This document shows positions 1 through 12,200 of a stretch of DNA of 64,000 nucleotides, in pieces; the stretch's first letter is position 1, and each line of letters starts with the position of its first letter. Source of the stretch: Sternotherus odoratus (taxonomy: Eukaryota > Chordata > Testudines > Kinosternidae); assembly GCA_032164245.1 (NCBI GenBank), contig JAVMKO010000010.1, forward strand, positions 31,074,189-31,138,188, in the 5' to 3' direction. Under the pieces are notes generated by a model that was given only the letters and a program-made list of their open reading frames with translations, did not search any database and had not been told where the DNA came from. The translations under genes were made by a program, and so were the position numbers.

Positions 1-1993
1 GGCATGTCACTTCAATTTTCTGTGACTCCGTTTCCCCTTAAACCCTGTGTTTATCGAGTCCCTGCCCCCCACATAATTTACTGTCTCTTACTTTGTTGTG
101 TATATAATGCCTAGAGCAATGGGGACCCAATCTCAGTGGGAATTCCAGGTGCTACTATAATATAAATGCAGTGTGTCCTATCTGAAAATGAGCCTACTTT
201 CTCACATTTTTTGAAAATGTTACTAATCAAGAAAATAAATGAATTATTTTCTCTCTCTCCCTCCCCCCCCCCCTCCTCCGGCCCCTCCAATTGGCCTTCT
301 CCTCTTCTGGCTCCATTAACTCTATTGCCCTATACACAGACATTCATTTTGTGCTCTTTGCATATTGAAGGGCAGAACACTCCTGCTAACTGATGGGATT
401 TACACGGGTAACTACATTTTAGATCACAGTTGTCCTTGGAAAAGTTACTTAAACTTCTCGACTAGCCTGCCTTTTTGCGTAGCTCTGCAGGAGAAAATAT
501 TACATTGTGGGGGTGGGAGGAAATTGCTGAGAGTTGGCTTGTATACTGTTAGTGTCACAAGTCACTTTTCTGTAAGATGGCAGCTGCCAGCTGTAGTTTG
601 CCTTTGGTATGCCAATTGTAAAATTTAAATAGTTGTTTTCAAATGCTGCTTAAATGTAAAAAAAAAAAAAAAAAATGAGAAATGCTGTGTGATTAAATCG
701 CTGTGTGATTAAAACAGAGAACTGAGTATAATATCAGAGATGAGAAAATGTACCAAAAGCTGGAGGCAAAGCAACTGTGGTTTAAGGTCAATGCCATAGT
801 GAGAAGTCCAGCTCTGTTCACAGCTGTTGAGAAGAAGGAAGTCCTGAATTTCCTATGATAGTGCTGTCTCTAGATCTGATGAGGGGAAGGGAAGAGCTGG
901 ACTCTATTTTTTCTTTTTTGCCTCTGGTTCGTAGGTGTCTAAACTGCAAAAATATACTCTTTTCTCCTTCCCTGGCCTGCTGAAAGGGAGAAAAACATTT
1001 TTTATTTTTTACTCCCCTGCCTTTGAGTCCTTGGATGGATTTAGAGAAGGGTAATTTCTGCTGGTCTATCCCTTCCTATCCTTACACATTTTTGTAAAGA
1101 GAAGCTTTTTTCCACCAATTTCATCCCCAAACCTTAATTTATTGGTAGCTCCTTTTCCATGAAAAGCACCAGTGCCTGCTGCTGCAGCTGTTCATAGCCG
1201 TCCCAAATGGAGGCAAAGTGAAGCTGAAGTTCTTGCCAGTTTCACAGCTGCCTGTTGGTTTCTGTATACTAGCTTTGAAAGTGACCATAGTCTTGTAAGC
1301 TGGGGAGTGAAAGGGACTGGGAAAGCTATGAGCAACAGAAGATACCCAGGCACACTCCCTAGACTGAGAAAGATGGTGCTGCATTGTTTAACATTTGAAA
1401 AGTTATTTTTGCAACCATAAAAGGTAGAAACTTCATTGTTTAAAATAAAAGTTTAACTTCTCTAGCTTCTCTGGTGAGTAATATAGGTTCCTTTCTCACC
1501 AGTGAAAACTTTCTACTCACTGGCAAGATGGCAAGTAGAGTTTTCAAGCTCTGAAAATGGAAGCCATTTTCTTTTGAAGGGACACCATCAACTGGAAGTC
1601 TAGTCAGTTTAAAAAATTAAATTAGTTAAAGGGATTGCAGATGCTATACCTTCTATCTTCCAATATTTTTTATTTTACAATTACATTTGCTATTTTTTAA
1701 AGGTTTTAATCTCCCTTGTTTATGTGTGAATAAGAAAAGTACCCAAGTAATGCAAGGAAAACAGATAAACTGACTATACATAAAGTGCTGTCAAATATAC
1801 AAATATATATACAAATATTCTTAACTGCCTTCAATTACAGTAATATTAGAAGTTAGTTGTAACAGTAGATAAGCACTCTTTCTGAGAGATGTGATATTTT
1901 TTTAAGAAGACTGTCATTTTAAACTGTCTAATGTGAAAAATAATGAGAATTAAGACTACTTCCTCCTTTGCATTCTGGTTGATGAATCTAAGA
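1..1993. other. No gene recognised (5' flank or intron)
   Basis: AT-rich single-copy-looking DNA with a poly-A run at 659-675 and a pyrimidine tract near 250-290. The open frames are short and have no recognisable protein similarity or codon bias. Confidence 0.6.
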
Positions 1994-2238
1994 CAGTGAT
2001 GGCAAACCTTTTTGAGCCCGAGTGCCCAAACTGCAAACCAAAACGACTTGTTTTTTTCAAAGTGCCAACACTGCAATTAAACCTAAATAACGAGGTTTTA
2101 GTTTAGAAAAAACAATTCATACAGTTTTTCAAACTAATTAACAGCTTTTGTTTAAAAAGAAAAACACAGTAACAGAGCTTTCCATTAAACATTTTTTTTT
2201 AAATGAAAAAAACAAAAAAAAAACAACAACTGTACACC

Positions 2239-2570
2239 CCCCCCAACTGACCCACTCAGCCCGGTCTCTCCCCCCAAAACCTCCTTCCCTCCCCCCCACC
2301 CCCCAAATGACCCACCCAGCCCAGTCTCTCCCCCCAAAACCTCCTTCCCTCCCCCCCACCCCCCAAATGACCCACCCAGCCCGGTCTCTCCCCCCCAAAC
2401 CTCCTTTCCTCCAACCCCCCCCAACTGACCCACCCAGCCAGGTCTCTCCCCCCCAAACCTCCTTTCCTCCAACCCCCCCCAACTAACCCACCCAGCCAGG
2501 TCTCTCCCCCCCAAACCTCCTTTCCTCCAACCCCCCCCAACTGACCCACCCAGCCCGGTCTCTCCCCCAC
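2239..2570. repeat. 57-60-bp C-rich minisatellite inside the hAT element
   Basis: About six tandem copies of a unit starting TGACCCACCCAGCC begin near 2248, 2308, 2368, 2425, 2483 and 2541. The spacing is 60 bp in the first copies and 57-58 bp in the later ones. The later copies share CTCCTTTCCTCCAACC while the first ones have CTCCTTCCCTCCCCCC, so two subtypes expanded separately. Confidence 0.85.
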
Positions 2571-2704
2571 ACTGCTTACCCGCGCTCCCAGCCCAGCCTT
2601 CCCCCAACACCCCCTTGCACACCGCTTACTCCCCCCCCCCCCGGCGCTTACTTGTTCGCTGGGTCACGCTGCTGTGACCCGACTCCAGCGAGGGAAGGAG
2701 AGGA

Positions 2705-2895
2705 GTGACACGCCCCCCAGCCTCGCGGTCACAGCAGCGCCGCGCCACACCGCCTCCCCCGCCCCCCAGCCTCGCGGACAGAGAGCGCCGCGCCGCGCCA
2801 CACCGCCTCCCCCGCCCCCCAGCCTTGCGGACAGAGAGCGCCGCGCCGCGCCACACCGCCTCCCCCGCCCCCCAGCCTCGCGGTCAGAGAGCGCC
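2705..2895. repeat. About 53-bp GC-rich tandem repeat inside the hAT element
   Basis: Units beginning CAGCCTCGCGG start near 2718, 2767, 2820 and 2873, with CpG-dense GAGAGCGCCGCGCCGCGCCA between them. It has CpG-island-like composition but is explained by the repeat rather than by a promoter. Confidence 0.8.
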
Positions 2896-3017
2896 GCGCG
2901 AGCCAGATGACAGGCTCAAAAGAGCCACATCTGGCTCGCGAGCGGCGTGCCCACAGAGACGGCTCGGCGTGCCGGCAGTGGCACGCGTGCCACGGGTTCG
3001 CCATCACTGATCTAAGA

Positions 3018-3850
3018 TCTTATTCTGCCTTTGTTGTACTACCTTTGCATAACTGCAGTTAATCAGAACTAAGTACATATTGAGAAGGATTGGAATTATA
3101 ACATCTGCTCTGATACCCAAGTACAGCACAAGGAAGAGATTTAAGGATGAAAGGAAAGCCGTAGATTGAAATATCCTGGCTTTTTTTGTGGGTGATTTAT
3201 ACCATTCTGCTATGTAATATTGTTACCCTTCTTACACACCTTTTTGGATTTTCTCAGTTTTGTTTGACTTCTTGGCAATTTCGAGATGATGCTGGGAATT
3301 TAATGTGGAAGGGGAGGATAAACAGCAGCAAATCTTAAACAGATTGTCTGATCTTACTCGCATTAAACATTTATGAAAATGGAGTTAATCCAGCATAGGA
3401 GCCCAGGAGATTAAATTTAGATTTCTGAAACCCTTAACCACTTTGCACTCTTTTCCATCAACCTAAAAGGAGAAACCTACAAAATGATAGTTCTGATAGG
3501 CAGGCTGGTCTTGGTCAGTAATGCTTTCCTGAGGTGGGCCACTCTCAGCAGAACTAGTTAGGCTCTCCAGATTCTACTTCATTTCTGGTGTCACTAGGGA
3601 AGTGTTTATACAGGAACAGATGTGTGGCCTTCATCAAGTGGTGTTGGTAAAGTTCTGACTGACAAGGGGAGTTGGAAACAAGGTGATGTGGATTGAGAGA
3701 TGAATGGGAACTAAAGTAAAGTGGAAGAAAGATTGAGGGCAGAGAAATAAAGAGGTTTACTGTTAATTGCACTGGTAGCTTGAAGAGTTAGAAACAGAAT
3801 AATTGCTCATCTTCACAGTAGTAGGGAGGACCAGTAAAAATAAAATAAAT
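3018..3850. other. No gene recognised
   Basis: Unremarkable AT-rich sequence between two transposons; no splice-flanked conserved reading frame is seen. Confidence 0.5.
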
Positions 3851-4890
3851 AGGGCCGTCAATCTATTTTAAAAAATTGTGATTAATCGTGCTGTTAAGCA
3901 ATAATAGAATACCACTTATTAAATAGTTTTGGATGTTTTCTACATTTTAAAATATATTGATTTCAATTACAGTACAGAATACAAAGAGTACAGTGCTCAC
4001 TTTATATTTATTTTTTATTACAAATATTTGCACTGTAAAAAACAAATCTTTCAATTCATCTAATTAATACAAGTACTCTAGTGCAATCTCATCATGAAAG
4101 TTGAACTTACAAATGTAGAATTACATACAAATAAATAACTGTATTCAAAAATAAAACAATGTAGGCTCTGAAGTTTTACAAATCCACTCAGTCCTATTTC
4201 TTGTTCAGCCAATCGCTCAGACAAACAAGTTTGTTGACAGTTATGCAGTGACAGATTAGCCACTGGGCCAACAGGTCCTGTGCCCAGGGGGCCTGGCCAA
4301 TTGAAAGGTCCTGGAAAAATGGGTGCTGCCCCAAGCCGCTCCACCCGCCCACTCAACACTCCTCACAAACCCCCGCACTCCAACCCTGGTCCCTGGCAGG
4401 AGCGCCGAGTGCGCGGGAGAAGCCCTTGCATCCTAACCCCATTCCCTGGCAGGAGTGCCAGGGAAAGAGCCTGGGGAAGAATGCAAGAGGAAAAGATGGT
4501 GAGGGGCGCCCACTTGCTCTGGCGTAGGGCCCCACAAAACTGTAATCTGCCTCTGCAATTACGTAACAAAAAAATCTACATTTCTAAATTGCACTTTCAA
4601 GATAGAGATTGCACCACAGTACTTGTATGAGGTGAATTGAAAAATGCTATTTCTTTTATCATTTTTACAGTTCAAAATTTATAATAAAAATAATATAAAA
4701 TGAGCCCTGTACACTTGTATTCTGTATTGTAATTGAAATCAATGTATTTGAAAACATAGAGAAAACATCCAAAATATTTAATAAATTTCAATTAATATTC
4801 TATTGTTTAACAGTGTGATTAAGACTGTGATTAATCACGATTAATTTTTTAGTTTCTCGCATGAGTTAACTGCAATTAATCAACAGCCCT
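3851..4890. mobile_element. Deletion derivative of an autonomous hAT transposon with long inverted termini
   Basis: The left end AGGGCCGTCAATC and right end TCAACAGCCCT are inverted, and the arms continue as imperfect inverted repeats (for example ATTGATTTCAATTACAGTACAG on the left against TGTAATTGAAATCAATG on the right). Near 4165-4235 the minus strand retains a remnant resembling the extreme C-terminus of a BED-type hAT transposase (LAEQEIGLSG). The transposase body is missing. A second element is nested at 4246-4555. I did not find a perfect 8-bp duplication at the outer ends. Confidence 0.75.
4246..4555. mobile_element. Small GC-richer element nested in the hAT derivative
   Basis: The short inverted ends CAGTGACAGATTAG and CTGTAATCTGCCTCTG are flanked by an imperfect 8-bp duplication, CAGTTATG (4238-4245) and CAATTACG (4556-4563), six of eight matching. 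Composition changes abruptly from AT-rich to GC-rich at both edges. No coding capacity. Confidence 0.6.
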
Positions 4891-6621
4891 CAAAATAAGT
4901 CCTCTGCAACACAGAAAAGTGTTTAGAATTTAAATAATTGATTCAATTCTTTATTTTTCTTGTTTTGAGTTTTTCAGAAATTTAATAATTTCTGGAGTAT
5001 ATATTTAAATAATAGTCTCTTCCTTTCCTATTTGAACAGATGCCCAAGTAGCCAACGTACTTACTCTCTTTGGACATTGGGGTGGTCATAATTTAAAAGC
5101 CCATATTTTTCCGGGGGATTGGCTCAGGAAAATATATATTTGGCATCAGGTTATGGGTGAGGGATTATACAACAGAGGCGACACTTCTCTAGTTACAAAC
5201 TATAGAAATGATCCCTACATTCTCTGGGTGCAATATTTAGGTAGAGGAGTCACACAAAATTATCTACAGCTTCTTAATACTGTTCTCTTCCCCCCTTTTC
5301 CATCCAAACACCCCCCCCCCCACACCATCTTGGATAAGCACAAACTGCTGCAATTATCCTGCAGAGAATAGGGAGATAGCTAGTGCCCTTTAAGCAATGT
5401 GAATGATTTAATTTAACTAAGCAAGGGTCTTTTTAAAGGATGTTCTATCATGAGAAAGAAAAAGTTCATTTTAAATGTGGACTAAACTCACCAATTTTAT
5501 TTTTAAAAGAGAGAGACCATGTTACCACAGAGTATCAGAATGCAGTGCACATTTTTTTCCCCCAGTTAAATATGGATGACCCTTTCCAAAGGTCAGGAAA
5601 CAGTTCCAGGGTGGAAGTCTGCTGTGGTGGGAGCCAATAAAGACTTGGAAAACCAAGCCTCTTTCATGAGAAGGTCAAGTTTCACCCCAGGAAGTCTATG
5701 AACTAATTACTTATTGCTAGTAAAGTTCTTTTAATAAAAAAAAAGAATCCTTTACTATTTTTAAAACTTGATGTTGCCTCCAACTGCATTGTAGTTATAA
5801 CAATTGCTTTTTTGCCTATTTGGGAAACTCTGGAGGTCTAGAAGGGAAAAACAGATTCCTAGGCAAATACAGCCAAGAAACCTTGGAGAGCACACACCAA
5901 AAAAAAGGTGTGTGTGTGTGGGGGGGGGGGGGGGAGTAATGTGCTGATAGCTTCCCCCACATTCCAGGCTCATCTACAGACCTTTGCCTACACCTACAAT
6001 TTTCCTCTCAAGACAACAGACAACTATGGGTGAAATGTATTTCCTAATCTTTTTTCTGTACAGCGGTCTCATATTCCTCATTTCCACATTCCTGATCTCT
6101 AGCAGAAGTTTCTGTAGAGCACAGTGTTAGTATTTTTTTTATTAAGGGTCTTACTACTTCAGGTCCAGCTTCTTTCTGCATTAATTGCTCTAAGAATGGT
6201 GTAATGTCTCTTGCACCAGGTCATCACTATTTCAGTCCCATGCATTTGAAACAGGGTAGTGATCAAAAGTTTGTTACAAAAGCCCTGACTGTTAGGTAAT
6301 ATGTATGAAATGAGTTGGTGATCTCACTCTAATGCTTGAGCAGGTGTTCACATCAAAAGGATGAAGGATAGTTTTGTATTTAAAGCCTGTGATTATATAT
6401 TAAGACATTTGGGTTCCATTCCCAACTCTGCCACAAACTTCCTGTGTAATCGTAGATAAGTCACTTTGCACCCCTGCCTTTATACATGTGTGGAGGAAAA
6501 TAAGGATAATACATACAGCTGTTTAAAACAGAGGCTTAATACACTGTTATTTGTAGGCTTGAGATTGTCAAATAGAGAGTACAATGAAAGTGCAAAGTAT
6601 TAGAATTTTTACTAATAGGCC
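4891..6621. other. No gene recognised; simple repeats
   Basis: Contains a short GT run plus G tract (5911-5935) and a C tract (5311-5322). A MIR-like SINE remnant lies at roughly 6390-6560, recognisable from a TTGGGTTCCATTCCCAACTC segment followed by a GATAAGTCACTTTGCAC core. Confidence 0.5.
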
Positions 6622-6829
6622 AAAATGTTCAAACCTGAGTGCTTAAAATTAGGCTCCTAAATCATATTTAACACCAAATATAAGTAAGCTGATTTTCAAA
6701 GGTACTAATCCCACAGAAGTCCATGAGAGCTTCAGGTGCTCAGTTCCTTTCAAAATCAGACCACTTATATTTAGATGCTAAATATGGATTTATGAGCCTA
6801 ACATTAGGCACTCAGGTTTGAACATTTTC
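6622..6829. repeat. Fold-back (palindromic) MITE
   Basis: The left arm from AAAATGTTCAAACCTGAGTG is complementary to the right arm ending CACTCAGGTTTGAACATTTT. The pairing continues with small mismatches for roughly 65-70 bases, with a loop of about 75 bases holding CTGATTTTCAAAGGTACTAA. A long hairpin with no coding capacity. Confidence 0.75.
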
Positions 6830-6915
6830 TCTAAAGCTTCATCTGGGAGACCAAAGATGGAACAGACATGAAGACAGAGCTATCCTTTTAAAGCTGAAAA
6901 AAGCTCTCTCTAAAA

Positions 6916-7638
6916 CAGGGGTGGGCAAACTTTCTGACCCAAGGGCCAAATCTGGAAATAGAAATGGTTTGGCGGGCCGTGAATGCTCACAAAATTGGGT
7001 TTGGGGTCAGGAAGGCATGAGGGCTCTGGTTGGGGATGCAGGCTTGGGAATGGGGCTGGGGATGAGGAGTTTGGGGTGCAGGAGAATGTTCTGGGCTGGG
7101 ATGGAGGGGTTTGGAGGGTGGGAGGGCGATCAGGACTGGAGCAGGGAACGGGTGCAAGCTCTGGCTAGGGGTATGGGCTCTAGGCTGGGGATGAGGAGTT
7201 TGGGGTGTTAGGAGGGTGCTCTGGACTGGGATCGAGGAGTTTGGTGGGCAGGAGAGGGATCAGGGCTGAGACAGGGGGTTGGGGACAGGCTCAGGAGTGC
7301 AGGCTCTGAGCGGCACTTATCTCAAATGCTCCCAGAAGCAGCAGCATGTCCCTTCTCCAGCTCCTATGCGGAAGAACGGCCAGGTAGCTCTGCACACTGC
7401 CCTGTCCGCAGGCACTGCCCCTGCAGTTCCCATTGGAGCGCCAGAAGGGGGCCACTGGAGTGCATAGAAGCTGGAGCAGGTCCATGCTGCTGCTTCCAAG
7501 ACCTGCATGGAGTGACCCCTGACCCTGCTCCCCGGCTGCAGCGCCAGAGCAAAGGAACACCCAGATCCTGCTTCTCAGTGGGAGCTCCGAGGGCCAGCTT
7601 AAAATAGCCCGCAGTGGGCCATAGTTTGTCCACCCCTG
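6916..7638. mobile_element. Non-autonomous hAT element, GC-rich
   Basis: The ends CAGGGGTGGGCAAAC and GTTTGTCCACCCCTG are inverted repeats. The flanks CTCTAAAA (6908-6915) and TTCTAAAG (7639-7646) match at six of eight positions, an aged 8-bp duplication. The interior carries degenerate G-rich repeats (GGTTTGGGGTGCAGGAG-like) and no transposase. Confidence 0.8.
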
Positions 7639-7643
7639 TTCTA

Positions 7644-7819
7644 AAGGCTTGTTTACACTTGGTATACTACAGAGGCACAGCTGCAGCACTTGAGTGTAGA
7701 CACTACCTACTCCAGAGGGAGGCATTTTTCCTGCCACGTAGGTAATGCACTTCCCTAAGAGGCAGTAGGTAGGTGACGGAATAATTTTTCCTTTGACCTA
7801 GTGCTGTCTACGCCAAGGG
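7644..7819. mobile_element. Possible Harbinger-type MITE
   Basis: The left end AGGCTTGTTTACACTTGG and right end GTCTACGCCAAGGG resemble the inverted termini of better-defined MITEs at 12650-12904 and 47566-47868. TAA/TTA trinucleotides lie at the borders. Abuts the hAT element directly. Boundaries are approximate. Confidence 0.4.
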
Positions 7820-10800
7820 TTAGATTGTCTTAAATACTTAAATCTACTCATCTACCATGATTACTGGTTCTCTGCAATATAGCTTTGCCCACTGTTCACA
7901 GAGAGGAAAGTGATGCAAACTTGTGACGAAATTGCCTGATATGCCACATCTACCATTAAGTAAAGACTTGTTTAATCCACCGCATGGTCATCTGCCCTCA
8001 CAACACCCATTGTGGATAAATTTACCAGGTGAGGGATTTACTGTAGAGGACGCATGACGAGCTTAATGGTTCACAGAAAAAATCACAAATAATTATCTTT
8101 TCTCAGACCCCACTCAGCGTCAACCTGGGTTTGCTTTACCATGAAGGCAATGGAGGCTTCTGAACTGGTTTCATACTGGACATGGAATTTGCTGTAGCTG
8201 AATTTCAGTAGCATTTTAGAGACAGTCCACTGTACCAGTTTGGGTAGCCACAAACTGACACATATTGTTGAGGACTGAAAAATGACTCAACTTCCTGGAG
8301 GTCTTCATGCCTTGAACATTGTCAATAAGAACACTGTGGCTTGGCTTGACTGGATTGCATATGCAAATACATAAACTACATCACTCAGGGATGTGGATTT
8401 TTCATTTCCTCAAGTGACCTACCCGGGTTGACCTAACTTTTTAGCATAGACCAGGCGTAAGACACATTGTTGGGGCAGCATGGTTTATACTCCTTCTGCC
8501 TGTTCAGTTTATGTTCTGCAGCTACTAAATTACTTTAGTCTCCTGAACTATCAATCTGCTCATATCACAAGCACTATATTTGCTTAAAGAGGGACGGGGA
8601 GAGAAATCAGGTTGGGTGCCATTATATACCTAATTTTTGCACAGTTACATGCAGATGCTCCCGACTTACGCATGCATCCCGTTCCAGAAGGCCTTGCATA
8701 ACGTAATTTTTGCGTAAGTCAGAAATGTATATCTGACTGACTATTATGTGCAAAAAACCCCTCCAAAACTCCTTTTTCTAGCTTATGGAACTTTTTCTGT
8801 AAGCTCGGATTTGTGTACATTGGTTTTACATAACTCAAGGAGTGTCTGTACTATTTCCTATATGCATGTATATTTATCCCATCTCTATATGCAGATAGAT
8901 ATGCAGATAAATACACTGATAGGAAATATGTATTTTTGTACCGTCATCTTGCACTTGTATTGTGGTTATTGCATGCCTAATCTCTCTCAAAATCTGTCTG
9001 TCTTGTTAATATAGACTCAGGCACCCTCAGTAGCTTTCACTGTGTTGGACTAGTACAAGAGCAACAACAGACACGAGAAAAAATAATGTATGTGGAAACT
9101 GGCTTTGCTTACTTCTTAAAGATGAATAGTTTCTGACATCTAATAGGATTAGTAGCTTACTTATTGTGAGAATCTTACTCTTCCCACATTTCATTTCCTC
9201 TAACCTTTTGCCCTGATACCCATACCACTGCATTAAAACATCTAGTTCCCAGCTTTCTTGGCTGCTTTTATGTTGGGTCATGAAGCCAGTGGTGAATCAC
9301 CCTTTGCATAGCCATTGCTTTTTCACATCCTAGTCTCTGGTCTCTCATCCAAAGTATTTATCCCTCTTTGGTAAAATGATCACTAATGACTCATCTTGAT
9401 GGGCATGTCTATGAGAAATCCCCTTCTGCCTTCTCCAGCTATCACTGTTAAGCATTTCCATTCATAGAATCCAAGTGAGTTGGGAGCTTATTACTGACAC
9501 AGAAGTTTTTGTGGAAATCAGAGTATAGCTTTATGCAGGGGAAAGACCTACAAATTTATTATTTTAAAAGCACTTTAAACTTCTCAGTCTGGGCAGGTGT
9601 ATTTCTTTTTAAATTATTTTCTCTTCAAATGTATAACTCATTACTTCATTAACCAGTCAGGATTCCCCAACATTCTGAATTGCTGTTATTTGTTCATAAT
9701 ACGTACATAGCATTTCAAGTCACCAAAGCACTTTATAAACATTTAATTAATCCTTGCTATACTTGTGTGATGCTGGTACGTTTAGAAGTGGGCAAAATGC
9801 ATGAAAAAAAGGTTAGAGACTGTTCATTTACATTTTTTAATGAATTGCTATGCTCATGGCCCTTTTGTGTTTGCATTCCACAAGCATTGAGATGACTCTT
9901 ACTGGCGCGAATGCTCATAGAAACGGAATCTAAATTTGATTAAAAATTGCTGTGCATCTATTCAGCTGGGGAACTAACAATATCAGGTGACTTCTCTGAT
10001 CGCTCAAAATGAATCATAATTTACAGATCTGTTTGCGATCAAGATGTATGTTTGTTTTTTTAAAACACAAAATGATCCTTTGTACTCAGTAAAGAATCTG
10101 GGTGGCTACAGGAGAATATTTAAGATCTCTCTTTTATATGATAATATACAATTTAAAAATAAAAAGAGAGAAGGTCACTTGTTAGAACAGGAGTCAAATT
10201 TGAAAAGTAAGAGAAAAGCCTGAGAAATCAGCAGTCAAGTTAATAAAAGAAAAACCTTCAGCAAATGATTTTGGCAACAGCACTGCTATATATATCTTTG
10301 GATTTCATTCCACTAGAGGAGCAGAAAATCTGGATTTTTTTTTCCCCCTCTAACACCGGCATGTTGTGTGACCTTGGGCAAATGACTTACCTCTCTTTCC
10401 TGCAATGATAATACTTCTCTCCTTCCTGCATCTCATAGGGATATTTTAGGGCTTAATTAATATTTGTAAAACAATTTAGTATCTTGGATGAAAGGTTCAA
10501 TACTAGTGTAAAGTATTATTTGAGGTTTTATTTAATGGAATATCCAAGTCCTGGTGAATCTTGAAAAATCTTAACTATTTGGTGAAGGACAAGCACAATA
10601 TTCTTTTATTGTCCAGTAATGTGTAGCATCTGAATTCTTGATCATGCACGGAAGCCTGAAATTCACAGCTTTATTCAGGAAGTTTCCACTTGGCAGGTTG
10701 ATCCAGGTCTCTGGTAGAAAAGGAGTGTCATTACAATAGCTTTACAAAATTATTATGAAAATATACTATGCCAAGCACAAAATCTACTGCTTTCCCTTAC

Positions 10801-11655
10801 CATGATGATTTTTAACCCTCCTCCCAAAACTAATAGTGTTTTACTGAGTCATTTAAAACAAATTGGCTGATTAATGGCAAGCAGAATTTTGGAAGGGTGT
10901 GGTAGAGCTGGACTTAACAAATTCTTTAGAAATGTATCAAGAAGTGTATTGAATGTATAGCAGATGTGGTTCTAGCCTCTGTTACTGAGGAGTTTGGTCC
11001 ATTCTTTGTCTAACTCTTAAAACAGTGCATCAGCACAGCTGTTGTGAAGAAACTCCTATGCAGACAGGAGAAGCTGTCCTGTCGACATAGAGCTGCCTAC
11101 ATGAGGAGTTAGTTTGGTTTAACTAAATCGCTCAAAGTGTGCATTTTTCACACCCCCTGAGTGACTATACTGATATAGGTCTGTAGTACAGACCTGGGCT
11201 CAGATGCTCACAATTTGGAGAAGTTCTTAAACCTAGGAATAGTAGGTGGCTCACGAATGCCTTTTTCTATCTTCATGTGGCTGGATGTTTTGACCTCATC
11301 ATTTTTAACTAGACCTCTCCAAAGTAATTGGATACTTTCAGGCTACATTATTGTAATCTTCTTTATGTGAGGCTACCATTGAAGACTACTTAAAACTATA
11401 ACTGGTCAAGAAGAGGATGCCCACCTGTCTCAAGCAGCTGTTACTGCTTCACACATTTTGTCAATTCTTTGAAAGCTGCACTTGCTTTCTGTTGGCTTCC
11501 AGGTATAATTCAAAGAGTTGACAGTGATCCATAACAATCATTCCTATTACTTGTATATTTTTTCTATTGCGAGATAGAAAGGTGAGTACATAGTGAGTAC
11601 AAAGGTGAATACATATCAAAAAGGCTCATTATGTTTAGCTTCTGGCTTAGATTAA
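7820..11655. other. No gene recognised; scattered old repeats
   Basis: Mostly unassigned AT-rich sequence. A MIR-like SINE core is visible at about 10355-10520 (TGTGTGACCTTGGGCAAATG). An inverted GACTTACGC/GCGTAAGTC pair at about 8670-8723 suggests another small MITE. Confidence 0.5.
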
Positions 11656-11942
11656 GGGCTGGCCTATAGTAGGGGGGGTTGTCGACCTAAAATACGCAAT
11701 TTCAGCTACGTGAATAACATAGCTGAAGATGGCGCATCTTAGGTCAACTTACCTGTCATTCTCCCGGCGGCAGCGGTCAGCAGTGGGCTCCCCTGTCGAC
11801 TACAGCTTGCACCTTTTGGCGAGCTGGAGTTCCGGAGTTGACAGGAGTGCCTTTGGCGATCGATTTATCACATCTTGACGAGACGCGATAAATTGATCGC
11901 CAATAGATCGATCACTATCCAACGGGTAGTGAAGACATACCC
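11656..11942. mobile_element. PIF/Harbinger-type MITE
   Basis: The right end GGGTAGTGAAGACATACCC is almost identical to the right end of the autonomous Harbinger element at 45118-45136. The left end GGGCTGGCCTATAGTAG is more diverged. TTAA/TTA lies at the borders, in keeping with the three-base TWA target. The interior includes inverted GATCGATTTATC/GATAAATTGATC sequences. Confidence 0.7.
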
Positions 11943-12039
11943 TTAGGTTGTTTGCAAAATCACCTCTCTTTCAGTTGTGCTACTTGCAGTTAGTTGGGAT
12001 GAATGCTGATAATAATTCGTAATAAGAGATCCTCAAATG

Positions 12040-12200
12040 AAAATATTTTGCAAAGGTATATAAGTAATAGTATCCCCATTTTAAATGGAAACACAGGCAG
12101 GGAGAAGTTGTGACGTTCCTAGAGTCACATGGGAAGTCAGTGGCAGGCTCAAGAACAGAACCCAGGTCTTCTAAATCTTGGTTCCTTCCAATAGCCAGCC
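12040..12200 (-). repeat. MIR-like (CORE) SINE, minus strand
   Basis: Shows the reversed MIR pattern: TATCCCCATTTTAAATGG, then GTGACGTTCCTAGAGTCACA and CAGAACCCAGGTCTTCTAAA. These are the reverse of the usual box B plus ACCTTGGGCAAGTCAC core. Confidence 0.65.

Larger units (their letters stand above)
1994..3009. mobile_element. Non-autonomous hAT-type transposon with internal tandem repeats
   Basis: The element starts CAGTGATGGCAAACC and ends GGGTTCGCCATCACTG, which are terminal inverted repeats. It is flanked by a perfect 8-bp duplication ATCTAAGA at 1986-1993 and 3010-3017, the length expected for hAT transposition. No transposase is encoded. Internally there are two blocks of tandem repeats and a CpG-rich right part; translated frames through these blocks are low-complexity and not genes. 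Confidence 0.9.

Noticed and set aside
2138..3010. Long open frames with Gly/Trp or Pro repeats on both strands
   Set aside because: They are translations of the two minisatellites inside a hAT element; the periodicity follows the DNA repeat unit.
7291..7737. 148-residue minus-strand open frame
   Set aside because: It crosses the right end of the hAT element at 7638 and its duplication, and overlaps other open frames; there is no protein-like pattern.
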